Positions 10,017-18,252 of a stretch of 32,902 nt of DNA are shown here, in pieces. Positions within the stretch are counted from its first letter, which is position 1; each line of letters begins with the position of its first letter. The stretch is from Gracilariopsis chorda (Eukaryota; Rhodophyta; Florideophyceae; Gracilariales; Gracilariaceae), in assembly GCA_003194525.1 (NCBI GenBank), contig NBIV01000510.1, forward strand, positions 1 through 32,902, given 5' to 3'. The position numbers were made by a program, and so were the translations under genes. The notes under the pieces were generated by a model. The model saw only the letters and a list, made by a program, of their open reading frames with translations, did not search any database and was not told the DNA's origin.

Positions 10017-10676
10017 ATGCTGACGGCAATCGACGCACGGCACAGACCACTGCCGCATTGAGCCGTACGACAGGAGGTTGCTCCCAACGGCGGATATGCT
10101 CCTATCAACATTGCCAGAAATGTTCCCCGCTCAATCGGGCCTGCCGCCGGCCCACTCTTGTTCGGAACCGCGCTGATCATTTCATACAGCTTCTATTGCA
10201 TTAGTACTTTTTACATTAAGCGAAGATGTGTGATTTCATGTGATTTCATCCGTCCAATAACACCTCCACATGTCTCAATCAATCTGACCCTGACTTGACC
10301 AACCCTGCTCTCTATTCGTGCTCAATTTTGTTTGGTAGGGATTTGCAACAAGAGAAGAAGAACATTCTTTTAGCGATCATTCCGTTTTTACAAGCTAAGG
10401 ATGAAGCTCGTTTTGTAGCAAAGGTAAGTGTCAATCCCTGATTTATATGCTCCTACCGCCTCATGAAATCAGAGCAAAGACACTTAAGGAGCTCGCAATT
10501 CGTATCCTGTTCGTCCCTTCCTTGGTGTGTTCTTCTATTTGTAGACAGAACAATACAGCAAATGGGAAGCAAACGTAATGGCGGATATCCCTAGCTGGAA
10601 GGTAGGGAAAAAGGTGCAAAAGTTTAGGAGTTTCATGCCTCCAGTTAGAGGAGAAGATCCGGTTTCTTACGATTAA
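10017..10676 (+). pseudogene. NDUFA13: NDUFA13/GRIM-19-like complex I subunit, best-preserved relic
   Basis: Encodes a mitochondrial complex I accessory subunit with one membrane span. First exon (conserved from about 10074, after a CGACAG acceptor-like site): GGYAPINIARNVPR, matching the family GGY/FGPIxYxRNLPR start, then a hydrophobic span (GPLLFGTALIISYSFYC) and IKRR. Exon 2 at 10339-10423: DLQQEKKNILLAIIPFLQAK then DEARFVAK (family ILPILQAExDERFV). The intron at 10424-10544 has GTAAGT and TTTGTAG. Exon 3 at 10545-10676: YSKWEANVMADIPSWKVGKK then SFMPPVRGEDP and a stop (family MKDVPGWKVGENV...RWMPPxxGEL). Problems: an in-frame TGA at 10059 if ATG 10017 is the start, and no GT donor after IKRR gives the right phase for exon 2. 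Start and functionality are therefore doubtful; identity is firm. Confidence 0.85.
10230..10249. repeat. 10-bp tandem duplication in NDUFA13 intron 1
   Basis: GTGATTTCAT occurs twice head to tail right where the first-intron donor is expected. It is present in both units. It may be the lesion that spoiled the donor or its phase. Confidence 0.85.
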
Positions 10677-11099
10677 CGCTTGTACGAGAACAATAACCTT
10701 TAGCAGCAGGGTAAAGTAGCTTTCTCATGTTTCAAGACAAAAGAGTGTCAATAGAATACATTCTATCAACCTTAATTCTATCACTGAACCAGAACACATG
10801 CAGATGAAACACGATACAGATGTAGTATGAAAGTAGGCACTGTCTACGTCGCGTTTCAAACAGCGAAAGTCTTCAAAAGCGTGTTCAGAAGTACCGGTGG
10901 CTGCACTTCTGCTCCCTCGCCCCACTAGACTGACGTGTTCTTCGCAGAATCCAGCGTTATCGCGATGTGCTCCCAGAGAATCCCCGGCCTACTTCAATCG
11001 TGTGCTTTTCTCACATTCCTGGGCTTTGCAAACTCACAGTTCAAGCGAGCCACAAATGTTCAAGCGTTGTAGCAGTACCCGCGTCACCTCTCTGTCCGA
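10677..11099. other. Spacer before the DUF3326 relic
   Basis: Contains no recognised gene. The second half (10897-11099) has open frames rich in Ser, Pro and Cys that could be the remnant of a targeting peptide for the downstream DUF3326 protein, but frame is not continuous with it (TAG at about 11070). Confidence 0.4.
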
Positions 11100-12460
11100 A
11101 GTCGAGATGCATTGGTTGTGTGTTCGCAGCATACAGCAGTGCTCATAGTCCCCACAGGTTTTGGGGGTGCCATCGGCGGGTACGCTAGCGATTCACTTCC
11201 GGCTGCAAGACTTCCCCCACGCGTCACTGACACGCTCATTATTCACTCGGATGTTCTGAAAGGCGCACTAATGTATTGGCCAATCTCCAATGCGTTATAC
11301 GTGGAAGGATACGCTCTTGATCGATTTGCTTGTGGAGAAATGGGTCCCAGCCCCAGTGTCATCTACATCAAATCGTCTCAGAATAGTACTTGATTCAGGC
11401 AGGCCCGAAGAGACCATCCTTCGCCATAGATACACCGCAGATGCTGCCCGTGCTACATTAGGCTTGGATATCACGCACCGCACAACAACGTATTTTGACA
11501 ATTATTTGTCAAAATAGCGTCATCGAAGGGAGGCGCTTCATGGGGGACTACCGCTGATCCAGCGGCTTTGTTGCTTTCAGTCCAGCACCTCGAAAAGCAT
11601 AGCTGTCAGGCTATAGCAGTTGTTTCCCAATTTTCTGAGGAAGATCATGTACAACTCGCAAACTACCGATCTGGAAACGCAGTTGATGCGAATTCTGGTG
11701 CAGAAGCAGTGATCAGCCATCTTGTAACTCGAAAGTTCCACCTAACATGTGCGCATTCTCCACCACTTCAACCGCTGCCAGCAGATGACAGCGTTTCACC
11801 AAAGTCAGCAGCGGAAGAGCTTGGCTATACAGTTTTGTCCAGCGTGCTTGTTGAGCTTTCTCGAGCACCTCATCTGGTTTCCAACAATCGGACGGACGTA
11901 GATTCTTCAGTTACTACGGCGGCGAATGTAGCCCTGCAGTGGTGAGGCTACCCAGTAGAGCCGACATGATGGTGATTGCGGTTAACGAAAATATCACAAC
12001 GCTCGTTGTCAGAGCATCAAGTGCAGGAATTGATGACTCAACGCTAGTTTATGCGAGAAGTTACGCTGACGCTGCTGGCCTAGTCGCACCACACAGGGCC
12101 CGTATAACTATCTCCTCGCTTCAAACATCTGTAGCTCTTTTAAAGATTCATCCAATAACAGCGCCTTCCACGGATAATGCCTTGCTTCGCACTTTTGACA
12201 CAATACAACGTAGAACAAACTCAGTCCCTCTGCAGCAATCCGCGGATAAGATAAATTCAACTTCTTGCATCGCGTATGGCAAGAGACAAAACAGGCTCAT
12301 CACGAATTTGGTGCGCCCTGATCGCAATCTCCTAGCGACTAACTTTAGAACAAGAAGATCAGAATACGCAACTCCACCAAGGAAACCATCGAGGTGCCCG
12401 AAGCGCTCTATTCTTGAACCCGGAGACAGACCCGTTCCAAAGTTCATGATCACAATTTAA
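11100..12460 (+). pseudogene. DUF3326-family protein relic
   Basis: Homologue of a protein family of unknown function (DUF3326) found in cyanobacteria and photosynthetic eukaryotes. Conserved blocks in order: VLIVPTGFGGAIGGYASD, RVTDTLIIHSDVL, ALMYWPISNALYVEGYALDR then FACGE (family YWPxPNALYVEGYALDRFA); NRLRIVLDSG then DAARATLGLDITH; ASWGTTADPAALLLSVQHLE, AIAVVSQF, GAEAVISHLVTRKFHLTCAH then SP, SPKSAAEELGYT, DVDSSV; and MVIAVNENITT, ARSYADAAGLVAPHRA. These lie successively in frames 0, 1, 0 and 2, so at least three frameshifts break the gene (near 11330-11360, 11510 and 11935). After the family end (about 12140) the last frame runs a further 100 or so Arg/Ser-rich codons to a stop at 12460. 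Function is unknown; plastid location is inferred from taxonomic spread. Confidence 0.88.
11491..11516. repeat. 11-bp perfect inverted repeat with 4-base loop
   Basis: TATTTTGACAA, spacer TTAT, TTGTCAAAATA. It sits exactly where the DUF3326 frame is lost, between the DITH segment and the next conserved block, so it may be inserted sequence. Confidence 0.9.
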
Positions 12461-13805
12461 GCCAAAGACTAAAGTCCTTTTCGCGCACGTGGGCCCAACA
12501 GCTCTTTGTGAAGGGCGCGGATGACAGAAAAAGAAACGGTGCGTTGCATCCGTGTATACTGATAGCTGTTGAACTATTTCGCATGCCGATCGGTCAGGGG
12601 TTGGTAGATGGTGGTGAAGAAATGTTTCAGTCCTGAGACTCGGCAGAAGTGTTGGCAAACATCGAGGTGAATTGGGAATCACTGTCCGTGTGGAGATAAG
12701 GCGGCAGTCAATACCAAACAAGTGCGCTCCGGGGTCTACGTACATACTACGGCTCAAAAGCTTTCGAGAACAAAAAGCAAACTAATGAATTTGGAATTCT
12801 TTCCTGCTTGGCGGAAGAAGAGCACACGAATAATCGCAAGACTTTTCGTTCGGCTCTAAGCAACGGGGGCATAGTGAAGGGGTGGGTGACATTACTGATC
12901 ACCACTTGGCATGGCTTAGCGGAGAACAAGTGGGTGGCAGTCAGCAGGAACTTAGGGCACAAAGCTGACGCGTTTGAGGATGTATCGTTTGCGCGAAAAG
13001 AAGACACACAAGTCCTGAAACGAGCTCTACGAATGTTTCGAGACGAGACCGCATTCAAAACGAGTCACTAACTAAAGTGACTCCCATCACTATAACACAG
13101 TCTCCTGGTGACGAAAAACGGTTTCTTGGAGGTGGGAGTGAACTGCAGCCCTCCGGGCTGCACTTCACTTCCACCACGAGCCTGCCATTTCTAGATATAA
13201 TAGTAAAGCAGAATCCGAAAAAACGCAGCGGCATTTCTGAGTACAGAGCTATCTGCAAAACTCTCGGCATTGGTGATGAAAAGAATGAATTTGGGAGCGT
13301 CGAGATGCTATGCTAGTCCTGAAGTGTAAGAACGGGCGTCGTGGAGCCAGACCTAGGCAGCGGAAGATCTCGAGTTTTTCTGACAAATACAATCTCAGGA
13401 TGAGAGTGACACTGTCAAACTAGAACTACCACTGGGCCGAGAGCGACTCTTTATCAGGCAGCTTCACGCTGCATGGCCAGGATTCATGATGTTGTAAAAC
13501 TCGAAAAAACAGATGATATGATATGAGGGCTTGATCACCAAACGAGGCTTGAATGCGAGAGAAAGTTGAGAAGGAGCGATACGTCCTTGAAGGACTCGTG
13601 TCTGCATTTAAGTAGAAAGCGTTACCATTTTCGGAGTACGTTTGGTGCGGAAACGGATTGCACGTGAGCGCGTTGAGCTGGAGCGTTCGGCATGTTACCA
13701 ATGATGGCCAGGGTAAATATCGGTCACGTGAGCATTACACTTAGGGTCAGAGCAGAGGCGTTGGGCAATGCGACGGGTGTGATGTTGGTGCGTGGCAAGG
13801 TACTA
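12461..13805. other. Unassigned stretch with long open frames, no recognised family
   Basis: Plus-strand frame 1 is open in three long pieces from 12469 to 13071 with stops near 12631 and 12700, and another plus frame runs 13077-13316. Segments such as GSKAFENKKQTNEFGI and EEEHTNNRKTFRSAL look protein-like, but I recognise no family. In unit 2 one added A near 26700 changes the frame relation. This may be one more decayed gene. The stretch also holds the hairpin at 13131-13175. From 13317 to 13805 I see nothing interpretable. Confidence 0.4.
13131..13175. repeat. Near-perfect 21-bp hairpin with 3-base loop
   Basis: Arms 13131-13151 and 13155-13175 around loop TCC. Only two of 21 positions are not Watson-Crick, and one of those would be a G-U pair in RNA, leaving a single C-C mismatch. 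The core is GCAGCCC-TCC-GGGCTGC. It is intact in unit 2 at 26992-27036. It lies inside an unassigned open frame. It could be a small-RNA precursor, a MITE-like or transposon remnant, or a cruciform-prone site. Confidence 0.9.
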
Positions 13806-13806
13806 A

Positions 13807-13843
13807 CTCTCAACCCACCACCTGGCACGTAGTGAGTTGAGAG
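13807..13843. repeat. 8-bp inverted repeat CTCTCAAC / GTTGAGAG
   Basis: Arms 13807-13814 and 13836-13843 with a 21-base loop, just upstream of the orphan coding region. In unit 2 an extra T precedes the right arm (GAGTTTGAGAG), which breaks the pairing partly. Significance unknown. Confidence 0.7.
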
Positions 13844-13901
13844 ACCGACCGCGGGGTGTCACGTGAATCTTGAGACAACGCGTCTTGTAATCTCTACGTA
13901 G

Positions 13902-15163
13902 GTGCATCACAAGCGCGGTACGGCTGAAGCAAGGCTGCCGGAGAGAGATTGCCGACAGCGCAAAAGCTGTGGTATCTACATGTTTCCGGGAGAATGCACC
14001 GAAACAGGCGCCATCGGTGCGGTAACATTCGTAGTCGATAATCAGCAATACGCGACCGAAAGTGCTGACACACAGGTGAACTCGAACACAGTGCCGCTTG
14101 GCATGTCAATAGCCGTCACTCTCTCTCGCCAGCGGGCGGCGATCACATTTTCCTTTTTCAGCCGGCTTGAAAAGCGGTCAAAACGACGCCTTAGGGCAGC
14201 CGCGCCAAGGACAGTGCCGGTACGAAACCGACGCTGTCACATACGCAGCAGAAATAAGTGTTGGAGGAGGAGCAAGCCCGCCCGTCCATTCAAAAAGTTA
14301 CAGCCCGTCACCGACACTCTCCCCCCCCCCTCCCTCCATCCAGCGAGCCGTTCGCACGCGTTGTACGCACGCTCTCTAGACGTGGCACAACGCGCCACGA
14401 ACAGCGCACCCCCCGCCACGTGCTCCGGTACCGCACCCAAACTAACGCGAAAAACAGCATCCGCACGCGAAACGCACGTACCTTCGCACCACCAGCTTCC
14501 GTACTTAAAAGAGCGCGCGCCGGCACAGCTCTGCTTCGCCGCCCCACCTCTCTTCGAAAACGAAGGAAGGCAGAACCTGTGACCCTTCCCATCACCAACT
14601 CCGCTTGCACCTCCATCGCTGCAACAACAGCAATACCGGCTCAATCTCTGGCTCGCACAAATGAACGTGTGCCCCCCGGCCCCGAGGGCTCACGTGGTCA
14701 TCAGCCTTCTCCGAAGTACACTCCGCAGCACCCTCAGCAACACCCGCCGCGGCGCCCTCCGCAGCACCGGACGTACCACACAGCGCCAGACCCAAGCATT
14801 CTGCCACCCATGTTCTCTCAAAATGACCATCCCCAGCACCAGTCTGCTCAGCACCAGCCTGTTCAGCTTCACGTAACGGTCGTGCAGCCTTATTTTCAAA
14901 ACTGTTGTACGTTCAATGGCTCACCAATCCCTCCGCCCAACTCCCTTTCTACCTCTCTTTTGCTAGTTGCTGACAAAAAAGTTTTCTTTTCTTCGTTTGC
15001 TCAAAATGACCATTTCCAGTACCAGTCTGCTCAGCACCAGCCTGTTCGGCTTCAGGTAGCGGGGGTGCAGCCTTATGTTCAAAACTGTTGTACGTTCAAT
15101 GGCTCACCAATCCCTCCGCCCCACCCCCTTTCTACCTCTCTTTTGCCAGCTGCTGACAAATAA
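13902..15163 (+). CDS. Orphan gene, basic and proline/glutamine-rich N-terminal region
   Basis: Two overlapping plus frames (13902-14582 and 14258-15163). In unit 2 the corresponding sequence is one open frame of 342 codons because of small indels around 28214-28265, so one of the two copies carries a frameshift. The product would be rich in Arg, Thr, Pro, Gln and His (for example PPRRPPQHRTYHTAPDPS). In unit 1 it ends with two 61-residue repeats starting at QNDHPQHQSAQHQPVQLH and QNDHFQYQSAQHQPVRLQ. I recognise no domain. It could be the 5' part of the same gene as 15329-16120, joined by splicing to the acceptor at 15194. The open frame may partly reflect the C-rich composition, so coding status is uncertain. 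Confidence 0.35.
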
Positions 15164-15183
15164 GATTTTTTTTTTTTCGTTTC
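14818..15183 (+). repeat. Tandem duplication, 2 x 183 bp (61 codons)
   Basis: TCAAAATGACCAT at 14818 recurs at 15001; the copies 14818-15000 and 15001-15183 align along their length with scattered substitutions, and 183 is a multiple of three, so the reading frame is kept. The right copy ends in a 12-T run and feeds a splice-acceptor-like site. Unit 2 lacks this arrangement and has a scrambled segment instead. Confidence 0.92.
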
Positions 15184-15194
15184 CTTACACACAG
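15161..15194 (+). promoter_or_regulatory. Splice acceptor with 12-T polypyrimidine tract
   Basis: A run of 12 T at 15166-15177, then CGTTTCCTTACACACAG ending at 15194, is a textbook 3' splice site. The frame beginning ACACCTTC is open from here to 16120. A candidate donor is CTTCAG|GTAGCG at 15056, but its phase does not fit simply. In unit 2 the T-run has been replaced, leaving only the CACACACAG end. Confidence 0.55.
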
Positions 15195-15328
15195 ACACCT
15201 TCAAATTTCACTCCAGCTGCACCGTAAATCTAACCTTTGCTGACGGAGAGGGCTTAACTCGAGTCACGTCTTGCCCACAGTTAGGCAATAGAGCCCCTGC
15301 CCCCGCGCCAGTTAACCCGATACCGCCC

Positions 15329-16120
15329 GTGGCGCCTGTGCATCCGGCTGGCCGCACGTCTCACCGTGCTCCAACCCTCCAATACGCCCCTGAACAGCGG
15401 CCTCCACAGGCCCTCGGTACATTGGCGTCCGTGCCCTCTCTACCTCGGTCTTCGCCACTGACGGAACAACCCTGCAAACGCAGCCGTCCGTCCGCACGCA
15501 CAATGCCCACATCCAACTCCAGCGAGTGTGAGGGTGGCGAAGATGGATTGCATAACGTGCGTACCCGCAGCCACGGCTCCACGTCCGCCCATGTGAACGA
15601 AGCCAATCTGAATGACTGGGAGGCTGTGGTAGACATGTATTTGCATGGAACCGGTGCTCCGGACGGTGTGCCGCTGCGCGATCATTGCAAAGGAGACGGT
15701 CGTCGTGTGAATGACTACAGACTGCTGGAGAAGCGCCGCACAGTCGGAAAGACGTTTGAGTTTTTAGGGGCGCCGAGGTTCAAGGCGGCGATCGGCTACC
15801 GTTGGGACGGCAACTTGCGCCGAAAGCAGAAATTGTACATTGTGATCAATCGTTGTCGCGTTGTGAACGCCATGAGGAAGGCGGGTGAGCCCGTACCGGA
15901 TGACTTTGCGACGCTGGCGGAGATGATTGACACGCGCATTCGCGACAAGGAACGCGCCAAGGAGGAACGCGAGGCGAAACGCACCGCGGAGCCGAGGTGT
16001 CAGGGCTCCATGCCCGACGGATCTACGCGCATTACTGTGATGCCCAGAACTGCGCGTCAAGGCGAGCGATCGGTAGCTCTCGTGAGACGCACGGACTCCG
16101 TGCCACGGAGTGGTAGATAA
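15329..16120 (+). CDS. Orphan protein with basic helical C-terminal region, intact frame
   Basis: 263 codons from ATG 15329 to TAA 16120; the frame is open upstream to 15195, and in unit 2 it is part of a 319-codon frame. The first 110 residues are Pro/Ser/Thr-rich, then an acidic patch (SSECEGGEDG), then a folded-looking part: NDWEAVVDMYLHGTG, LLEKRRTVGKTFEFLGAPRF, IGYRWDGNLRRKQKLYIVIN and a long charged helix (DTRIRDKERAKEEREAKR). The W-E-A-V start and basic helices recall Myb/SANT-like DNA-binding domains, but the usual triple-Trp spacing is not visible, so I do not assign it. From 15616 to the stop it is identical in unit 2. It is the only long uninterrupted frame in the unit with no broken motif. 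It could belong to a mobile element or be a lineage-specific nuclear protein. Confidence 0.55.
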   Translation: MAPVHPAGRTSHRAPTLQYAPEQRPPQALGTLASVPSLPRSSPLTEQPCKRSRPSARTMPTSNSSECEGGEDGLHNVRTRSHGSTSAHVNEANLNDWEAVVDMYLHGTGAPDGVPLRDHCKGDGRRVNDYRLLEKRRTVGKTFEFLGAPRFKAAIGYRWDGNLRRKQKLYIVINRCRVVNAMRKAGEPVPDDFATLAEMIDTRIRDKERAKEEREAKRTAEPRCQGSMPDGSTRITVMPRTARQGERSVALVRRTDSVPRSGR

Positions 16121-16262
16121 CAGCTGCGCTCAAAGGGCGGGAGGTTGTTTGGGTATTTTCATTTTTGGGTGTTGGTTTTTGGGGCTAAGAATGAAGCTTT
16201 GGATTTCCGCGATGGTGAGCACGTGTGAAGGGCTGTTCTGTTGCTGCGGTCGCTTCGGCGGC

Positions 16263-16300
16263 TGCGCAGCTGCGCATGTGCGCATGTGCGCATGTGCGCG
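16263..16300. repeat. 8-bp period TGCGCA-type repeat at unit boundary
   Basis: TGCGC boxes start at 16263, 16271, 16279, 16287 and 16295, giving alternating purine-pyrimidine DNA. It lies 140 bases past the orphan stop and marks the point that aligns with base 1 of the window. A second copy is at 30103-30140. Alternating TG/CG tracts of this type can form Z-DNA. Confidence 0.85.
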
Positions 16301-17334
16301 GCGCGTCGTGACGCGGGTGCGATGCGGCCGCCATGCGCGCCTCTCATTGGCGCTTCAGCGTCGCGGCGGCCACAGGCCACCACGGCGGATTACAGCGCTT
16401 GTCCGCAGTCGCCCTCTCCGGCGACGAAAGGTAGACGCTAACCCTTTAGCCATTGCATCACAGCTTGTGTGCCATACAAATTATCAAATAAATAAGCGCT
16501 ACCCTTGTACGCAGCAGCGTACCGCGCACTGCTTGCACATAGTCTCATATCGCTCCCTCTAAGAGACCGCGCCGCGAGTTGTGAATTCGCTTCCAACCGC
16601 TTTTGCCTCCCCAGCACGCTTTTTTACGCAGAATTTCAGCCTGCTGTCGTGCCAAGTGGGACGGTACCAGCTCCAACGCTGCCAAACGTATCTCTGCAAA
16701 AGACGAACGCCGACCGTTTCCGATATCGCTTCATGTTGCAGCTGTCTAGCTCTCAAGCACAATTCGACGCTGTTAGTCCGCGCTCGAACGTCTCTCGCGC
16801 TTCACCCTTGTAAGGCTCTTCCGTGTAGTTTGCGCTACCAAACTAACCGCCCACATCACACCATGTGCTGCGCATGTTTACCCAAAGTTTACGTCCATGT
16901 CACAAGTTTGTCTTCCGATGTACTCGTTGCCTATTCTAAAATCTAATTCCATTACCCTCACGCACCACGTGCAGCACTACTCACTAATCCAAAAAGTTAA
17001 AGGTTCACTCTTAATACGGTATCCACAACGTCAACGAAGAGATTTAACTGACATGTTTTGCTCAAAGTTCCTTTGCAAGCAATTGTCTGCCTTCAGTGGA
17101 TGGTTGACTTCCTCCCTTTGTGAGGATGAGTTCCAGCCAGAGCTTAAGAAAGATGATTGCAAGTTCTCCAAACTGTTCAAAGCTTCGATTTCCATGCACT
17201 AACTCACCATATAACGCCGTTTAACCCTTTTTGTAATCTAATATATCCTTCTTGTCCACTAAATCCCAGTTCGAGTGCATTCCTCCATCTACCGTTTCTT
17301 TTCTCCCCTCTTCCGCTGTTGGGCTGTACCCCAG
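16295..17334. other. Unit 2 copy of the 5' kilobase, no recognised gene
   Basis: Corresponds to 1-1041. Relative to unit 1 it lacks many single-base insertions in its first 350 bases and agrees there with unit 3, so this copy probably has the more accurate sequence. It ends with the CCCCAG acceptor-like site. Confidence 0.5.
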
Positions 17335-18013
17335 AACTGAACAACACTACGTAATGGATACATGTCTTAGTTTTGTACATCCGTTGATGCTACATGTCAC
17401 AAACGAAATCTGGCATCGCTTCACGCGAGAAGGCAGTGCACAGCAGGCACTAATTATTGCGTAATGTCCATCTGGCGAAAGCATTGAGCAAGAGGCTACA
17501 GAGCGCTTTGAAAGAATGCAATTTCTGTTTCGCTACATACGAAATGCTAGAGCAGAGTATCAAGTGGACCATGGTCGACAATTTTATCTCTCAATTCGAA
17601 CTGACGCCGTCCCAGCGTCGGATGTACATGCCAAGAAGGGGATGCTACTTCTCTGACCAAAGTTAATTCTGAGAAACTGACGATTAAACTCATTGAAGGC
17701 GTGGGAGGATCCACTACTGAAACAGATTTCGGCGGCAATGCCCTTCATTTTTACATTGGAACAATCTCGGGGGCGTCATACCCATGCCTGATTTGATCGA
17801 TTTTGAAAAGGAATTGAAGAGGATTGAAAAGCAGTCTGTCAATGTAAAAACTCCAACTGCCTAGGAAAGAGGATGAGTGCCACTGGGTTTGCAGAAAATG
17901 CACCTCCAACGGTTTTTGCAAAGATTAGGACATCTGCTGATGAGTTGAATTCACAGCTCACAAGCCTGATAAAGAGACTGGCAGAAATAGGGGAGTTGAC
18001 AACCACTGAGTAA
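17335..18013 (+). pseudogene. VARS: VARS C-terminal fragment, unit 2 copy
   Basis: Same relic and the same TAA in place of the A-P-W-P motif as in unit 1. It differs from both units 1 and 3 at a cluster of substitutions (17697, 17786, 17793, 17908, 18047, 18048, continuing past its stop at 18071 and 18079). One turns PDMIDF into PDLIDF, the residue more usual in the family, so some differences may be ancestral states rather than new errors. It ends 75 bases before the deletion junction. Confidence 0.85.
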
Positions 18014-18086
18014 AGATTCTTCCTTTCTCAACTTGGCTACGACGACAACCTGATACAGTGAACTGTTGATGCCAGTACGTGCGAAC

Positions 18087-18090
18087 TAGC
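18087..18090. other. Deletion junction replacing the PGM2 block
   Basis: GCGAACTA (unit 1 left flank, ending at 1795) runs directly into GCTGACGAGC (unit 1 right flank, from 4233). Only one base of homology is possible. The junction puts the leader of the coiled-coil relic 60 to 160 bases behind the VARS relic. Confidence 0.95.
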
Positions 18091-18144
18091 TGACGAGCGC
18101 GCTAGCACAGCAACCTCGTCCGCGCGACCCGCAACCGCTTTCTG

Positions 18145-18252
18145 GAACTGACCTTCACTTCTGTTCTCGTCACTCTACAAGCGCACTCCCTTTTCCTTTT
18201 TTCTCCCTCCTGCCCCCCTCTCTCACACTAAACGCAACTTACCGTCGTCGCC
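18145..18252 (+). promoter_or_regulatory. Pyrimidine-rich leader, unit 2 copy
   Basis: Identical to the tract before 4397. About 55 bases of DNA remain between it and the deletion junction, so any upstream control elements of the original divergent promoter are gone in this unit. Confidence 0.4.

Larger units (their letters stand above)
1..16294 (+). repeat. Tandem macro-repeat, unit 1 (long form, retains PGM2 block)
   Basis: First unit of a direct tandem array. Base 1 lies inside the TGCGC-rich boundary seen again at 16295 and 30135, so the true left edge is probably just outside the window. The unit is about 16.3 kb because it keeps the 2437-bp block (about 1796-4232) missing from unit 2. 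The first 600 bases differ from units 2 and 3 mainly by single-base insertions and deletions, unlike the rest of the unit, where differences from unit 2 are sparse. Seen directly by aligning the copies by eye. Confidence 0.97.

Noticed and set aside
1042..12460. RIP-like or deaminase-driven C-to-T mutation as the cause of decay
   Set aside because: Stops and missense changes include transversions, indels and deletions; no strong one-direction bias is visible by eye. A count against the parental genes would be decisive.
1042..12460. Processed (retroposed) pseudogenes
   Set aside because: Introns with GT/AG borders remain in NDUFA13 and probably in VARS and PGM2, and there are no poly-A tails or target-site duplications at the ends.
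13902..16120. Transposon with terminal inverted repeats around the orphan gene
   Set aside because: I looked for matching ends and target-site duplications around 13.8-16.4 kb and saw only an 8-bp inverted repeat upstream of the gene, which does not bracket it.
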